Notes: a model not told the origin generated them from the sequence alone. A stretch of DNA of 32,024 bases from Cyanobacteria bacterium RYN_339 (GCA_028287685.1 JAQBPE010000407.1:1-32024); one strand, 5' to 3'. Positions 1-7,652 are shown, counted from the first letter of the stretch. Made by a program: numbers and translations.

Positions 1-186
1 GGCTCGGACGACCCTGCGGCCCCCGCCCCCGCTGCCCCGGCCCCCGCCGGCTCGGTCATCCCCGACGTGCCGACGGCCGATCCCGGAGCGCCACCCGAGG
101 CCACCGAAAGCACGCCCGAAATCGATCCCACCTCGCCGGCGGCGATCGCCCCCACCGACCCGGCCGCGGTGGCCGCGGACGCCTAG
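1..186 (+). CDS. C-terminal end of a Pro/Ala-rich protein (5' truncated by window)
   Basis: Frame 1 is open from the window edge to a TAG at 184-186, giving 61 residues. They are almost entirely Ala, Pro, Asp, Thr and Ser (for example DDPAAPAPAAPAPAG near the start, ending AAVAADA). This looks like a disordered tail or linker; there is no domain in the visible part, so the function cannot be inferred. The stop codon overlaps the stop codon of the minus-strand lipoprotein by the tetranucleotide CTAG (183-186). The low-complexity composition means a chance open frame is possible, but the exact stop-stop overlap, seen at other convergent junctions here, supports a real gene. Confidence 0.6.
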   Translation, partial: GSDDPAAPAPAAPAPAGSVIPDVPTADPGAPPEATESTPEIDPTSPAAIAPTDPAAVAADA

Positions 187-989
187 AAGGCCTTCAAAGA
201 CACCAGATCGGCTGGGTCCGTGCGGGTCAGCGTGATCGCCAGGCCGGTAGGCGCCAGGACCGTGGCCCTGCCGTTCGGGGCCTGGGCGTCCAGGAGCACG
301 TACTTGGGGAACTTGGCGCGCACCTCGTAACGCACCAACGCCGTGGTGGCCGGCATGTCCTTGAGGTAGTCCGGCAGCGTGATCCCGTCCCGCCCCACGG
401 GGGCCGACGTCACGACGGGCGAGGCAATTGGCCATGCCTCGATCAGGTGCTGGACGTACGCCTCTGGTCCCACGGTGGAATCCGCCGAGCGCCAGTGCTC
501 GGGCCCCGGCGAGCTCAAGATCCCAAGCGGCTGCCCCCCGGGGGTGAATGCCGGTTGGCCGGGCGCCGGCGTCTGTGGGTAGAGCGGGAACTCGGGCGGC
601 GCGTTCGGGAGCAACCGCGCGTCCGGGTCGGAGGTCAGGAGGAAGGTGGTGGTGCTCCTGGTTCTCTGGCTGCCTCTCCAGCTCATCTCCATGGCCACGT
701 CGAAGGTTTGGACGCCTGCCGAGGCGTCGTATCCCGGTAACGTGGCGGCGTCGAGCGTCACCTCGCCCTTGGCGCCGGCAAGCGCGACGTGTTGCTTCTG
801 CCCGGTGGCATTGTTCGTGAGCGTGACGTCGACGGTGGCGTCGGCCGCGTCCGCGCCCACGAGTACCTTGTCGCCGAGGTGCTGGAGGTAGTTCCAGTTG
901 AACTCGAGGTTGGGGGAATATGGCTGGCCCATCGGTTGGGGGGGGCAGCCGGCCAGGAGCAGCGGAACGGCAAGCAGCAAGTACCTCAT
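183..989 (-). CDS. Lipoprotein of unknown function, tandem paralogue of next gene
   Basis: 268 residues. The N-terminus MRYLLLAVPLLLAGC is a signal peptide with a good lipobox (LAGC, lipidated Cys15), so the protein should be membrane-anchored outside the cytoplasm. No known domain is recognised. It aligns along its length with the protein encoded just upstream (991-1749): shared blocks include TLDAATLPG, SADST.GPEAY.Q, VRYE....FPKY and the C-terminal TDPADLVSL. The ATG lies 1 nt after the TAG of the upstream gene, and no clear Shine-Dalgarno is visible, so translation is probably coupled in a two-gene operon. Its 3' end overlaps the convergent plus-strand gene by 4 nt. Function unknown. Confidence 0.85.
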   Translation of the reverse strand: MRYLLLAVPLLLAGCPPQPMGQPYSPNLEFNWNYLQHLGDKVLVGADAADATVDVTLTNNATGQKQHVALAGAKGEVTLDAATLPGYDASAGVQTFDVAMEMSWRGSQRTRSTTTFLLTSDPDARLLPNAPPEFPLYPQTPAPGQPAFTPGGQPLGILSSPGPEHWRSADSTVGPEAYVQHLIEAWPIASPVVTSAPVGRDGITLPDYLKDMPATTALVRYEVRAKFPKYVLLDAQAPNGRATVLAPTGLAITLTRTDPADLVSLKAF

Positions 990-990
990 G

Positions 991-1749
991 CTACTGCGCC
1001 GTCAAAGACACGAGGTCCGCGGGATCCGTTTGGGTGAGCAGGATGGAGAGGCTGGCGGGGGTGTAGACGTCGGCTTGGCCGGAGCTGGAGAACTCCTTGG
1101 GCACCAGGTACTTGGGGAACGAGCCCTTGATCTCGTAGCGCACGAACTTGGTGGCGTCCGGGACGGTCTTCAGGAACGAAGGCGGGGCCACGTCCCGGCG
1201 GTCGACCGTCTCGTGGGTCATCGCCGCACCCTCGAGGCTCCACTTCGTCAGGAAGAGCTGGATGTAGGCCTCTGGCCCGCTGGTGGAATCCGCGGAGGCC
1301 CAGGCGCCGGGGCCGGGGGTGGGCAACGGGCCGCTGGCCGGCATGGGCCCGCTCAGCTGGTAGAACACCTTCTCGACGGGGAAGGGCACGGCGCCCGGCT
1401 CCGTGACCACGATGAACGTGCTGCTGCCGCCGCCGCGCGGGCCGGAGACCTCTGCCTGGAACTCCTGGACCTTGGCGTCCGGACGGAAGCCGGGCAGGGT
1501 GGCCGCGTCGAGGGTCAGCCCGGTGGTGCTGCTGGCGATCGGTATCGTGCGGGTCAGCCCGTTGAACGTGTTCGTGAGCTTGATGGTGCCCTCCGCGAGT
1601 CCCGGCAGGGCCAAGGTCTCGCCGAGCAGGTGGGGCGTGTAAGCGCTTCCCGTGGCGAGGGTCGGGACCGGCTTCGTGGCCAAGGTTGGCGCGGGCTTCG
1701 CGCATGCGGTGAGGAACAGACTTACCGCTGCAATTAACAGCTTGTGCAT
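991..1749 (-). CDS. Lipoprotein of unknown function, first gene of a tandem pair
   Basis: 252 residues from an ATG at 1749. The frame is open further upstream, but this start gives a normal lipoprotein signal (MHKLLIAAVSLFLTAC, Cys16) and is preceded by GGGAG at a suitable distance. A Pro/Thr-rich stretch follows the lipobox, then a region homologous to the downstream lipoprotein (TLDAATLPG, SADSTSGPEAYIQ, VRYEIKGSFPKYL, TDPADLVSL at the C-terminus). The pair therefore arose by tandem duplication and considerable divergence. The repeated beta-prone segments suggest an all-beta extracytoplasmic domain, but that is a guess. The next gene follows after 1 nt. Confidence 0.85.
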   Translation of the reverse strand: MHKLLIAAVSLFLTACAKPAPTLATKPVPTLATGSAYTPHLLGETLALPGLAEGTIKLTNTFNGLTRTIPIASSTTGLTLDAATLPGFRPDAKVQEFQAEVSGPRGGGSSTFIVVTEPGAVPFPVEKVFYQLSGPMPASGPLPTPGPGAWASADSTSGPEAYIQLFLTKWSLEGAAMTHETVDRRDVAPPSFLKTVPDATKFVRYEIKGSFPKYLVPKEFSSSGQADVYTPASLSILLTQTDPADLVSLTAQ

Positions 1750-1812
1750 CTGGATGCTCCCTTCGACGGCCAATGGCGTGGATATGGTGCCTATAGGGGA
1801 GGACATCACCAA

Positions 1813-2000
1813 GCTTGCTCGCGCATTGAGGCGATGTCGGGACCAATGTGAGAAATCTACCCAAAATGTCGCCCCGGAGATTTGTTTGGTTTGTGTTAAA
1901 CGATTATTAAATCCTCGTTTAATGACTTGTGGCCGCTTTCACGTGAATGGTACCTTAGTGTCAGCTTAATCGTCCGTTAACCTACTGGAGGACCCCCACC
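1813..2000. promoter_or_regulatory. TTAA-rich divergent intergenic region
   Basis: This gap separates the leftward lipoprotein pair from the rightward protease gene. Positions about 1850-1980 are strikingly AT-rich for this genome, with repeated TTAA, TTAAA and GTTAA words. It must carry both promoters. I cannot pick out one convincing -35/-10 pair on either strand. A strong GGAGGA ribosome-binding site at 1987-1992 serves the gene at 2001. Confidence 0.45.
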
Positions 2001-2888
2001 GTGAAGCCCGTCCGTCATCTTTCGATCGCCATGATCGCCCTGCTCGCCACCGCTTGTGGCCACAACACGCCGGTGACCGGCGCTTCGACCGTTGCTGCCT
2101 CCGCCGCCAACACCATCATGGCCGCCGGCGTCGAGCGCAAGCTGGGCTTCGACTGGGACCAGTACCAGAAGGATTACGCCCCCAAGGCGCACCCCGTGCA
2201 CCTGCCGCGCCAGGCCCTGCTGCCTTCGTCGGTCGACCTTCGCAAGAACGCCCCCCCTGTCTACGACCAGGGCCACCTGGGCTCCTGCACCGCTTTCGCC
2301 TGCGCCAAGGGCCTGCGCGAGAGCCTGCAGCGTACCGAGAACCAGCGCGTCACCCCGCTGTCGGGCCTCTTCCAGTACTACGAGACGCGCGCCAGCACGC
2401 CCGTCATCGGCTGGATCCTGGTCAAGCAGGACTGCGGCGGCACGATCTCCGGCGCGATCAGCGTGATCGCCAAGCAGGGCGCGGCCCCCGAAGACACCTG
2501 GCCCTACGACATCTCCAAGTTCACGCAGAAGCCCCCCAAGGAGGCCTACGCCGCGGCGCCGGAGTTCAAGTTCAAGTCCACCAAGCAGCTCGGCGGCCTG
2601 GACGACGTCAAGACCAGCCTGGCCGGTGGCCACATGGTCGCCTTCGGCTTCCGCGTGTACGAGAGCTTCAAGAAGATCGGCGCCGATGGCGTGATGCCCG
2701 TGCCCGCGTCCAGCGAGAAGCTGCTGGGCGGCCACGCGATCCTGGCGGTCGGCTACGACGACGCCAAGCAGGCGCTGATCGTCCGCAACAGCTGGAGCGC
2801 CACCTGGGGCGACCACGGCTACTTCTACATGCCGTACAAGGTCGCCGGCGACAGCGGCACCTCCACCGATTTCTGGACGGCCGAGTAA
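2001..2888 (+). CDS. Papain-family (C1A) cysteine peptidase lipoprotein
   Basis: 295 residues, GTG start with GGAGGA 8 nt upstream. The signal peptide ends in lipobox LATAC (Cys19), so the enzyme is anchored on the outside of a membrane. The papain-fold active site is complete: oxyanion Gln90 (VYDQG), nucleophile Cys96 in LGSCTAFA, His245 in GGHAILAVGYDD, and Asn263 in VRNSWSATWGDHGYF. The roughly 55 residues between lipobox and catalytic domain are too short for a typical I29 inhibitory prodomain. A canonical hairpin terminator follows the stop. Expected to hydrolyse peptides or proteins at the cell surface; substrate unknown. Family assignment is secure; physiological role is not. Confidence 0.93.
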   Translation: MKPVRHLSIAMIALLATACGHNTPVTGASTVAASAANTIMAAGVERKLGFDWDQYQKDYAPKAHPVHLPRQALLPSSVDLRKNAPPVYDQGHLGSCTAFACAKGLRESLQRTENQRVTPLSGLFQYYETRASTPVIGWILVKQDCGGTISGAISVIAKQGAAPEDTWPYDISKFTQKPPKEAYAAAPEFKFKSTKQLGGLDDVKTSLAGGHMVAFGFRVYESFKKIGADGVMPVPASSEKLLGGHAILAVGYDDAKQALIVRNSWSATWGDHGYFYMPYKVAGDSGTSTDFWTAE

Positions 2889-2902
2889 GCTTCCGAACCC
2901 AG

Positions 2903-2930
2903 GGCCCGCGCGACCAGCGCGGGCCTTTTT
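2903..2930 (+). terminator. Intrinsic terminator after the C1A peptidase gene
   Basis: A perfect 9-bp GC-rich stem (GGCCCGCGC / GCGCGGGCC) with loop GACCA is followed directly by five T residues, 15 nt after the stop codon. The T-run overlaps the stop codon of the convergent minus-strand lipoprotein. There is no T-run on the other side, so it mainly serves the plus-strand gene. Confidence 0.9.
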
Positions 2931-3807
2931 ACGTGGGGCTGGCGGTCGGCGTTGGCGAGGCCGCCGGGGTGCCGGCCGCATCCGCAGACGCCTTGGGGGT
3001 CGGGGTCGAGGTGGGGGTGGGCGAAGGCGACGGCGAGCCGGCCGGCGTGCCGGCGGCGTCCACCTTGGTTGACGGGGCGGGGGTGGGCGTTGCGCTCGGG
3101 CCGCTGGCCTTGAGCTCCGACAACAGCTGTGCCGTCAGCGCGTCCGCCAGGTTCTTGAAGGCCTGGTTCTCTACGGAGCGCTTGAGGCCGTAGGCCGCGC
3201 TGCCGGTGGTGTTGTCGTCCGGCACGACCAGGGTGGGGCCACCCTTGCCGGCGGCCTGCAGCGAGGGCAGGTAGTGGCCGGACGGGGCCTCCACGTAGAG
3301 CGCGTCCAGCGAGGTGTGGGCCTCGTAGAAGGACTTGTGGGCCCACCAGTCGAAGAAGCCGGGCGACTTCTCCGTGGCCGCGGAGACGCTGGTGCGGCCG
3401 GAGACGAGCAAGAAGGCGTCCGCGCGCGTGGACGCGGCCAGCTTCAGCAGGCCATCGAACGAGGCGCCGATCGAGTCGCCGTACGCGTCGGGCAGCACGG
3501 AAACGTCGGAGAATAGCTCCGGGCGCTTCTTCAGCGCGTCGGCCAGACCCTGCATCTCCGCGAGCTGGTCGACCGTTTGCAGCTCCGTCTTGAAGTCGTA
3601 CGGGATGATCCGCACGCGGCCCGGGAACTTGAAGGCCGCCGCCGACGGCGCGCCGTTCGTCAGGTCGCTGCGCACCCGCTCCCGGAGCAAGTTCGCGATG
3701 CCGGGCGGCTTGTTCAACGCGGCCACGGAGTCGGGCACGGTTGGCCCGCAGCCCTGCGCGAGCACGGCAAGGGTGGCGGCAAGCATGATCGGTCGGGAGG
3801 TTCGCAT
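2929..3807 (-). CDS. Lipoprotein with C-terminal Pro/Thr/Ser/Ala repeat tail
   Basis: 292 residues; ATG preceded by AGAGGA. The signal peptide ends at Cys20 in LAQGC, an acceptable but not ideal lipobox. Residues about 55-225 form an alpha/beta region with segments such as RVRIIPYDF, LADALKKRPELFSDVSVLP and TRADAFLLVSGRTSV. The pattern resembles CsgG/LpoB/TolB-N-like lipoproteins, but I cannot assign a family by eye. The last 60 residues are a low-complexity tail with a repeated DAAGTPA.SP.P.PT pattern, probably disordered and possibly wall-spanning. The upstream gap of 72 bp is shared with the divergent receiver-kinase gene. Function unknown. Confidence 0.85.
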   Translation of the reverse strand: MRTSRPIMLAATLAVLAQGCGPTVPDSVAALNKPPGIANLLRERVRSDLTNGAPSAAAFKFPGRVRIIPYDFKTELQTVDQLAEMQGLADALKKRPELFSDVSVLPDAYGDSIGASFDGLLKLAASTRADAFLLVSGRTSVSAATEKSPGFFDWWAHKSFYEAHTSLDALYVEAPSGHYLPSLQAAGKGGPTLVVPDDNTTGSAAYGLKRSVENQAFKNLADALTAQLLSELKASGPSATPTPAPSTKVDAAGTPAGSPSPSPTPTSTPTPKASADAAGTPAASPTPTASPT

Positions 3808-3867
3808 GCGATCCTCTTACCCAAGTTAAACGCCGCACCGAGCAAATGGGGGACGGCTTCTTGGGGG

Positions 3868-3873
3868 TATGAT
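3868..3873 (+). promoter_or_regulatory. -10-like TATGAT 6 nt before a start codon
   Basis: TATGAT in the context GGGGTATGATGGCAGGATG ends 6 nt before the ATG at 3880, so the predicted transcription start coincides with the start codon (leaderless mRNA). No strong -35 is visible. The minus-strand response regulator at 23252 has an almost identical start context. Confidence 0.5.
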
Positions 3874-3879
3874 GGCAGG

Positions 3880-5118
3880 ATGAAGGAAGCCGAAGAGATC
3901 GCCAGGGCCCTTGTCGCCGACCTTCGCAGGCCGCAAGACCCCGCCGACGAGCCCAGGGTCAAGGTCTTGCTGGTCGATGACGTGCCGGCCAACTTGCTCG
4001 CGTTGCACGCCGTGCTGGAGGACGAAGACCTCGATTTGGTGGACGCCCACTCCGGCGACGAGGCGCTCAAGCACATCCTGGACGGTGACTACGCGGTGAT
4101 CCTGTTGGACGTTCAGATGCCGGGGCTGAACGGCTACGAGACCGCCAAGCTGATCAAGCAGCGCGAGCGCTCGCGCGAAATCCCGATCATCTTCGTCACG
4201 GCCGTCAACAAAGAAGACTCCTACGTCCTCCACGGCTACGAAGTCGGGGCGATCGACTACCTCTTCAAGCCCTTCGACCTCAACATCTTGAAGTCCAAGG
4301 TGCGCGTGTTCGTGGATCTCTACCGTGCCCACGCCAAGCTGCGCATCCAGAACGAGACCCTCGTGATGCAGGCCGAGCTGGTGCGCACGCACGCGCAGCT
4401 GGTGCACCAGTCGAACTTGCTGCTGCAGGAGGGCGATCGCTACAAGGACGAGTTCCTCGACGTGGTCAGCCACGAGCTGCGCACGCCGTTGAACTTCATC
4501 ATGGGCTTCGCCTCCGTCCTGGTGGACGGGGTGCAGGGTCCTCTGAACGACGATCAGCGCTCCAGCCTCGAGAAGATCCTCGAGGGGACGGAGCGCATGC
4601 TGGCGTTGGTGAACGATCTGCTGGACATGGCGAAGATCCAGGCCGGGAAGTTCGAGTTGGATTGCCATCCCGTGCACTACGCGGGGCTGGTGAAGCAGGT
4701 GCTGGCCGATCTGGCGGTCACCGCGGAGTCGAAGGGCGTCACCTTGATCGCGCAGGTCGATCCCGACCTCCGGCCGAACCTGGACGGCCAGCGCATCCGG
4801 CAGACGCTCTACAACCTGGTGGGCAACGGCATCAAGTTCACGCCCGCCGGCGGCACCGTGCGCGTGACGGCCGCCGTGGAGGGCGATAGCCTCGTGACCC
4901 GCGTCAAGGACAGCGGCATCGGCGTAAGCCCCGAGAACCTGCCCAAGCTCTTCAGGCGCTTCAAGCAGCTGGACATGAGCAAGACCCGGGCGGCCGGGGG
5001 GACGGGGCTCGGGCTCTACATCACGAAGACGCTGGTGGAAGGCCACGGCGGGACCGTGGGCGCCGAGAGCGATCCAGGGGACGGCAGCACGTTCTGGTTT
5101 GCGTTGCCTCTGGTATAG
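3880..5118 (+). CDS. Receiver-histidine kinase (REC-HisKA-HATPase)
   Basis: 412 residues, cytoplasmic, no membrane segment. An N-terminal receiver domain (about 27-145) has the acidic pair Asp33/Asp34, phospho-acceptor Asp77 (LLDVQMPG), Thr107 and Lys130 (KPF). A coiled linker follows, then a HisKA dimerisation domain with phospho-His198 in SHELRTP, and a HATPase domain with N-box Asn312/Asn316, G1 DSGIG (344-348) and G2 GGTGLGL (373-379). All catalytic residues are present. The kinase core is strikingly similar to that of the MHYT kinase at 11633-13036 (both share DRYKDEFL.V.SHELRTP and MLALVNDLLD.AKIQAGK). The frame is open upstream, but M at 3880 is where similarity begins and the upstream part overlaps a divergent lipoprotein. 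No sensor domain and no adjacent partner gene: input must come through receiver phosphorylation. Confidence 0.93.
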   Translation: MKEAEEIARALVADLRRPQDPADEPRVKVLLVDDVPANLLALHAVLEDEDLDLVDAHSGDEALKHILDGDYAVILLDVQMPGLNGYETAKLIKQRERSREIPIIFVTAVNKEDSYVLHGYEVGAIDYLFKPFDLNILKSKVRVFVDLYRAHAKLRIQNETLVMQAELVRTHAQLVHQSNLLLQEGDRYKDEFLDVVSHELRTPLNFIMGFASVLVDGVQGPLNDDQRSSLEKILEGTERMLALVNDLLDMAKIQAGKFELDCHPVHYAGLVKQVLADLAVTAESKGVTLIAQVDPDLRPNLDGQRIRQTLYNLVGNGIKFTPAGGTVRVTAAVEGDSLVTRVKDSGIGVSPENLPKLFRRFKQLDMSKTRAAGGTGLGLYITKTLVEGHGGTVGAESDPGDGSTFWFALPLV

Positions 5119-5204
5119 CTGGACAACGCTCTTCGGCAGTTCGAGCCGGGATTTGCCGGCGGGACAGGGCTAAGCTGGGGAGGTCCCTAGCAGGAGGTCC
5201 CGCC

Positions 5205-5606
5205 ATGGCCGAGGCCAAGCCCCGTAACCAAAGCTCGCTCACGCCCGTTGCCGCCTTGATCGCGTTGGGGGTGGCGGTGTCCGCCTTCGTGAACAACAGC
5301 GACAAGCTGCCGGCGTTCGAAGGCCTGCGCCCGGCGGTGGTGAAGTTGCTGCCCGGCCTGCAAGCCAGCTGGCTGCTGAGCAAGACCTACGAGGTCAACG
5401 GCCGGGCCTGGAAGCTGGCCTCGATGACGCCCGTGACGGACTTCGTCGAGGCCGACATGGTGCCGGTCGAGTTGAGCGGACACCACCGGATCTTCACCAA
5501 CAAGGCGCGGGGCTGGGGCGCCAACTCCCGGCCCTACGACCGGTTGTACCTGGAACTGGAGCCGCATGTGTATGCGGCCCTGCGCTGGCGCGACGTTCCG
5601 GACTAA
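5205..5606 (+). CDS. Small hypothetical protein with one N-terminal hydrophobic segment
   Basis: 133 residues with an excellent AGGAGGT ribosome-binding site at 5192-5198. A hydrophobic stretch at about residues 12-29 (LTPVAALIALGVAVSAFV) may be an uncleaved membrane anchor or a signal peptide without a lipobox. The rest is soluble and of mixed alpha/beta character, with W and Y residues near the C-terminus. No family recognised. The TAA stop (5604-5606) lies at the inner end of a repeat element that fills the gap to the convergent gene, so the present C-terminus may have been set by insertion of that element. Confidence 0.75.
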   Translation: MAEAKPRNQSSLTPVAALIALGVAVSAFVNNSDKLPAFEGLRPAVVKLLPGLQASWLLSKTYEVNGRAWKLASMTPVTDFVEADMVPVELSGHHRIFTNKARGWGANSRPYDRLYLELEPHVYAALRWRDVPD

Positions 5607-5705
5607 AGCGCCGTTCTCGCGCGCCGACAGGCGGTTAAAGCGAGAAGGGCCTGACAGAAGCGCCTTTCCCGCAAAGGACGCTGTCCGAGGCGACGGACCC
5701 GCGCG
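5604..5705 (-). repeat. Dispersed structured repeat, copy A
   Basis: Read on the minus strand, this 102-bp stretch starts with CGCGCGGGTCC and ends with CGGCGCTTTA. Its first 62 bp (5644-5705) align without gaps to 17329-17390, with 51 of 62 identical by my count, including an identical 21-bp block at 5644-5664. The second part holds a hairpin (TTCTCGC / GCGAGAA, with an inner CGCC / GGCG); copy B has a different hairpin in the same place. The element lies exactly between the TAG of the minus-strand gene and the TAA of the plus-strand gene, and includes the latter. No ORF is seen in it. Nature unknown: small mobile element, structured RNA or terminator-like repeat. Confidence 0.75.
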
Positions 5706-6206
5706 CTAGTTCTTCTTCGAGAAGAGCTTGCCCAGGCCATTCTGGGCAGCACCACCCGCGGCGGCACCGGCGACGGCGGCCAGCGCCACGCCCGGCAGCA
5801 GGGTGGCGAGGCCGCCCAGCAGCCCGCCGCCTTCGGCTGCGGCCACCAAGAGGCCCGCGCCGCCCATCGCGTAGGCCGCGCCGATGGCGAGACCGCCGAC
5901 CACGGCGCCGACGTTGACGTGGGCCTTGAAGCCGTCTGCCGCCCACTTGCCCAGGCGGCTGCCGCCGATCGCGCCGACCAGCAGGCCGGGCACCACGATC
6001 ACCGCGGCGGCCGGGCTCAGCGCGTCCAGCATCTTGAAGACGAAGGCGAAGTAGCCCAAGCCCGCGGCGGCGCCGATGCCCTGGGCCACCTTGCTGGACG
6101 TCGTGGTCGGCGCCTTCGCGGGCGCCGCCGGAGCGGCCTTGACCACCGGCTTGGCGGCGGTGGGGCGGACGGTCGGGGCGATGCGGACGTTCGAGATGGA
6201 CGACAT
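5706..6206 (-). CDS. Gly/Ala-rich membrane protein of unknown function
   Basis: 166 residues; the ATG at 6206 is preceded by CAGGAG at good spacing. Residues 1-45 are a Pro/Ala/Thr/Lys-rich, probably disordered region. Then come about three or four hydrophobic Gly/Ala-rich segments (about 48-60, 66-82, 98-123, 128-152) full of GxxxG-type small-residue motifs typical of glycine-zipper membrane proteins. The C-terminus is basic (LGKLFSKKN). No family recognised. It is separated by 121 bp from the upstream minus-strand protease gene and is followed directly by repeat copy A. Membrane location is supported by composition; function is unknown. Confidence 0.75.
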   Translation of the reverse strand: MSSISNVRIAPTVRPTAAKPVVKAAPAAPAKAPTTTSSKVAQGIGAAAGLGYFAFVFKMLDALSPAAAVIVVPGLLVGAIGGSRLGKWAADGFKAHVNVGAVVGGLAIGAAYAMGGAGLLVAAAEGGGLLGGLATLLPGVALAAVAGAAAGGAAQNGLGKLFSKKN

Positions 6207-6327
6207 GGGGCTGGCTCCTGAAAGTTGCTCGGTTGGGACGAGAAGGTTATCGCGTCCCCCGGGCAAAATAAGGTAAAGGGCCGGCTGTGATGACGTTAAG
6301 GAATGGTGAAGGGAGTTTGAGAGGGCT

Positions 6328-7080
6328 TCACAACCGACCGTCCATGCGCAGCACGATCGCCTCGTCCAGGATGCCGGCGTCCGCGCCGCTCTTGAGGTGG
6401 AGGTTGCCGCCCACCTGGTAGAACCCGCGCATGGCCTGGCCGCCGTGTTGGAGCAGGTCGAGGCGGGCGTGGTCGTGCTGCAGCGTGGGGCCGGAGCGGG
6501 GGGCGGGGTCGTGGATGATCGGGCGCAAGGGGTCCTGGTGGTCGTAGCCCACCACCGTGACCCAGTGGCCGGCGAAGATGTGGTAACGGTCGGTCTGGCG
6601 GTTGTAGGTGTACCAGCCCAGCTTGAGCCAGACGGCGCCGTCGCCCTCCAGCCCGCGCGCGATCCAGGCCGGGTCCGGCGCGCCGGCGCGGGCCAGGAAG
6701 CGCGGCGCGATCTTGGCACCGGTGCCCTGGTAGGACAGGCGGGCCTGGGGGGCGCCGTGGTCCTGCATGTAGCGCTCCAGGCCCTCCAGGATCTGGTGGG
6801 CGGAGGTGCCCGAGGTATAGGTGGTGCGCATGTAGCGCGGCCCGCCCAGGAGCGCGGCCAGGCCGCCCTGGCCGGCAGGCGAGTCCACCTCGCGTTGGGC
6901 CAGCGTGGGGTAGCCGTGGCGGGTGAACCAGACCAACGAGTTGGAGACCGCCACGGGCCCGCAGTAGGCGGCGCCGCCGTCGGGGAGCCCGGCTTCCGGC
7001 AGGCTCTGCATGAGGTCGGGCGTGTCCGCGGCCTTATCGGGAGCGGCGGCTAACAAGAGGGCGGCAAGCAACAGGCGCAT
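6328..7080 (-). CDS. Secreted C39-like (papain-fold) cysteine peptidase domain protein
   Basis: 250 residues with a short signal peptide (MRLLLAALLLAAA) and no lipobox. The signature fits the C39-like papain fold: Cys40 in AAYCGPVAVSNSLVWF, His172 in AGHWVTVVGYDH, and Asp191 in IIHDP. Such domains cleave peptides or are inactive scaffolds in secreted proteins. The Cys/His/Asp set is present, so it may be active. It lies 9 nt downstream of the thioredoxin gene on the same strand, probably in one operon; a thioredoxin could keep the active-site Cys reduced or assist folding, but the thioredoxin carries no export signal, so this link is only a suggestion. Substrate unknown. Confidence 0.8.
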   Translation of the reverse strand: MRLLLAALLLAAAPDKAADTPDLMQSLPEAGLPDGGAAYCGPVAVSNSLVWFTRHGYPTLAQREVDSPAGQGGLAALLGGPRYMRTTYTSGTSAHQILEGLERYMQDHGAPQARLSYQGTGAKIAPRFLARAGAPDPAWIARGLEGDGAVWLKLGWYTYNRQTDRYHIFAGHWVTVVGYDHQDPLRPIIHDPAPRSGPTLQHDHARLDLLQHGGQAMRGFYQVGGNLHLKSGADAGILDEAIVLRMDGRL

Positions 7081-7089
7081 CGCGCCATT

Positions 7090-7560
7090 CTACGACACAC
7101 CGGCCCCGCGCAGCCAGCCCTCCAGCTGTTCCAGGCCCATGACGCCGCTCTGGCGCGCCACCACCTTGCCCTCCTTGAAGAGCAGCAACGTGGGGATGCC
7201 TTGGATCTTCAAGCTGCCCGCCACGCGCGGGTTCTCGTCGCTGTTCAGCTTGCCCACCACCAGTTTGCCGGCCAGGCGCCCGGCGATCGCCTCGATGGTG
7301 GGGGCCAACATGCGGCAAGGCCCGCACCAGGGGGCCCACACGTCGACCAATACGGGCAACTTGCTGTGCAGCACGTCGCGCTCGAACGAGGCGTCCGTGA
7401 GGTGGATGGGCTCGGACGAGGTCGTGGGCGCGCCCCGGACCGGGCCGGCGTCAATGGCGGCGTTGCAGCGTCCGCAGTGGGCGCCGGCGCGCCCGCGCTG
7501 GATCCGGTTGCGCGCGCCGCAGTGGGCGCAGGGGACGATGATCGGTCCGACGGTGGGCAT
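7090..7560 (-). CDS. trxC: Thioredoxin 2 (TrxC type) with N-terminal zinc ribbon
   Basis: 156 residues; strong AGGAGGA upstream of the ATG. The N-terminal zinc ribbon uses Cys11, Cys14, Cys29 and Cys32 (CAHC...CGRC). The thioredoxin fold follows from about residue 50, with active site WCGPC (78-82) and the cis-proline Pro123 in GIPTLLLF. Length and architecture match the TrxC family, cytoplasmic disulfide reductases often linked to oxidative stress and zinc-dependent redox sensing. First gene of a probable two-gene operon with the C39-like protease. High confidence. Confidence 0.95.
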   Translation of the reverse strand: MPTVGPIIVPCAHCGARNRIQRGRAGAHCGRCNAAIDAGPVRGAPTTSSEPIHLTDASFERDVLHSKLPVLVDVWAPWCGPCRMLAPTIEAIAGRLAGKLVVGKLNSDENPRVAGSLKIQGIPTLLLFKEGKVVARQSGVMGLEQLEGWLRGAGVS

Positions 7561-7624
7561 GGCGGTCTCCTCCTGCTTCCATCGTGCCAGCCAGCGAGCC
7601 CCGAGGCTACGGCCGCTTGGATGT

Positions 7625-7652
7625 TTGCGCCGCGGCCGGTTCGGCGTAAGCT
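7625..7652 (+). promoter_or_regulatory. Predicted promoter for the small zinc-ribbon gene
   Basis: TTGCGC (7625-7630), a 16-nt spacer and TAAGCT (7647-7652) resemble a sigma-70 type promoter. The predicted start about 7 nt further on leaves a short leader containing the AGGAG ribosome-binding site at 7671-7675. Confidence 0.45.

Noticed and set aside
3577-3879. N-terminal extension of the receiver-kinase
   Set aside because: The frame is open, but it runs through the divergent lipoprotein gene and its promoter; the translation is Arg/Gly-rich and unrelated to receivers. The ATG at 3880 directly precedes the domain.
5604-5705. Integron attC site
   Set aside because: Position after a stop codon and internal hairpins invite the idea, but the consensus core sites (RYYYAAC / GTTRRRY) are not properly placed, there is no end-to-end imperfect palindrome, and no integrase is in the window.
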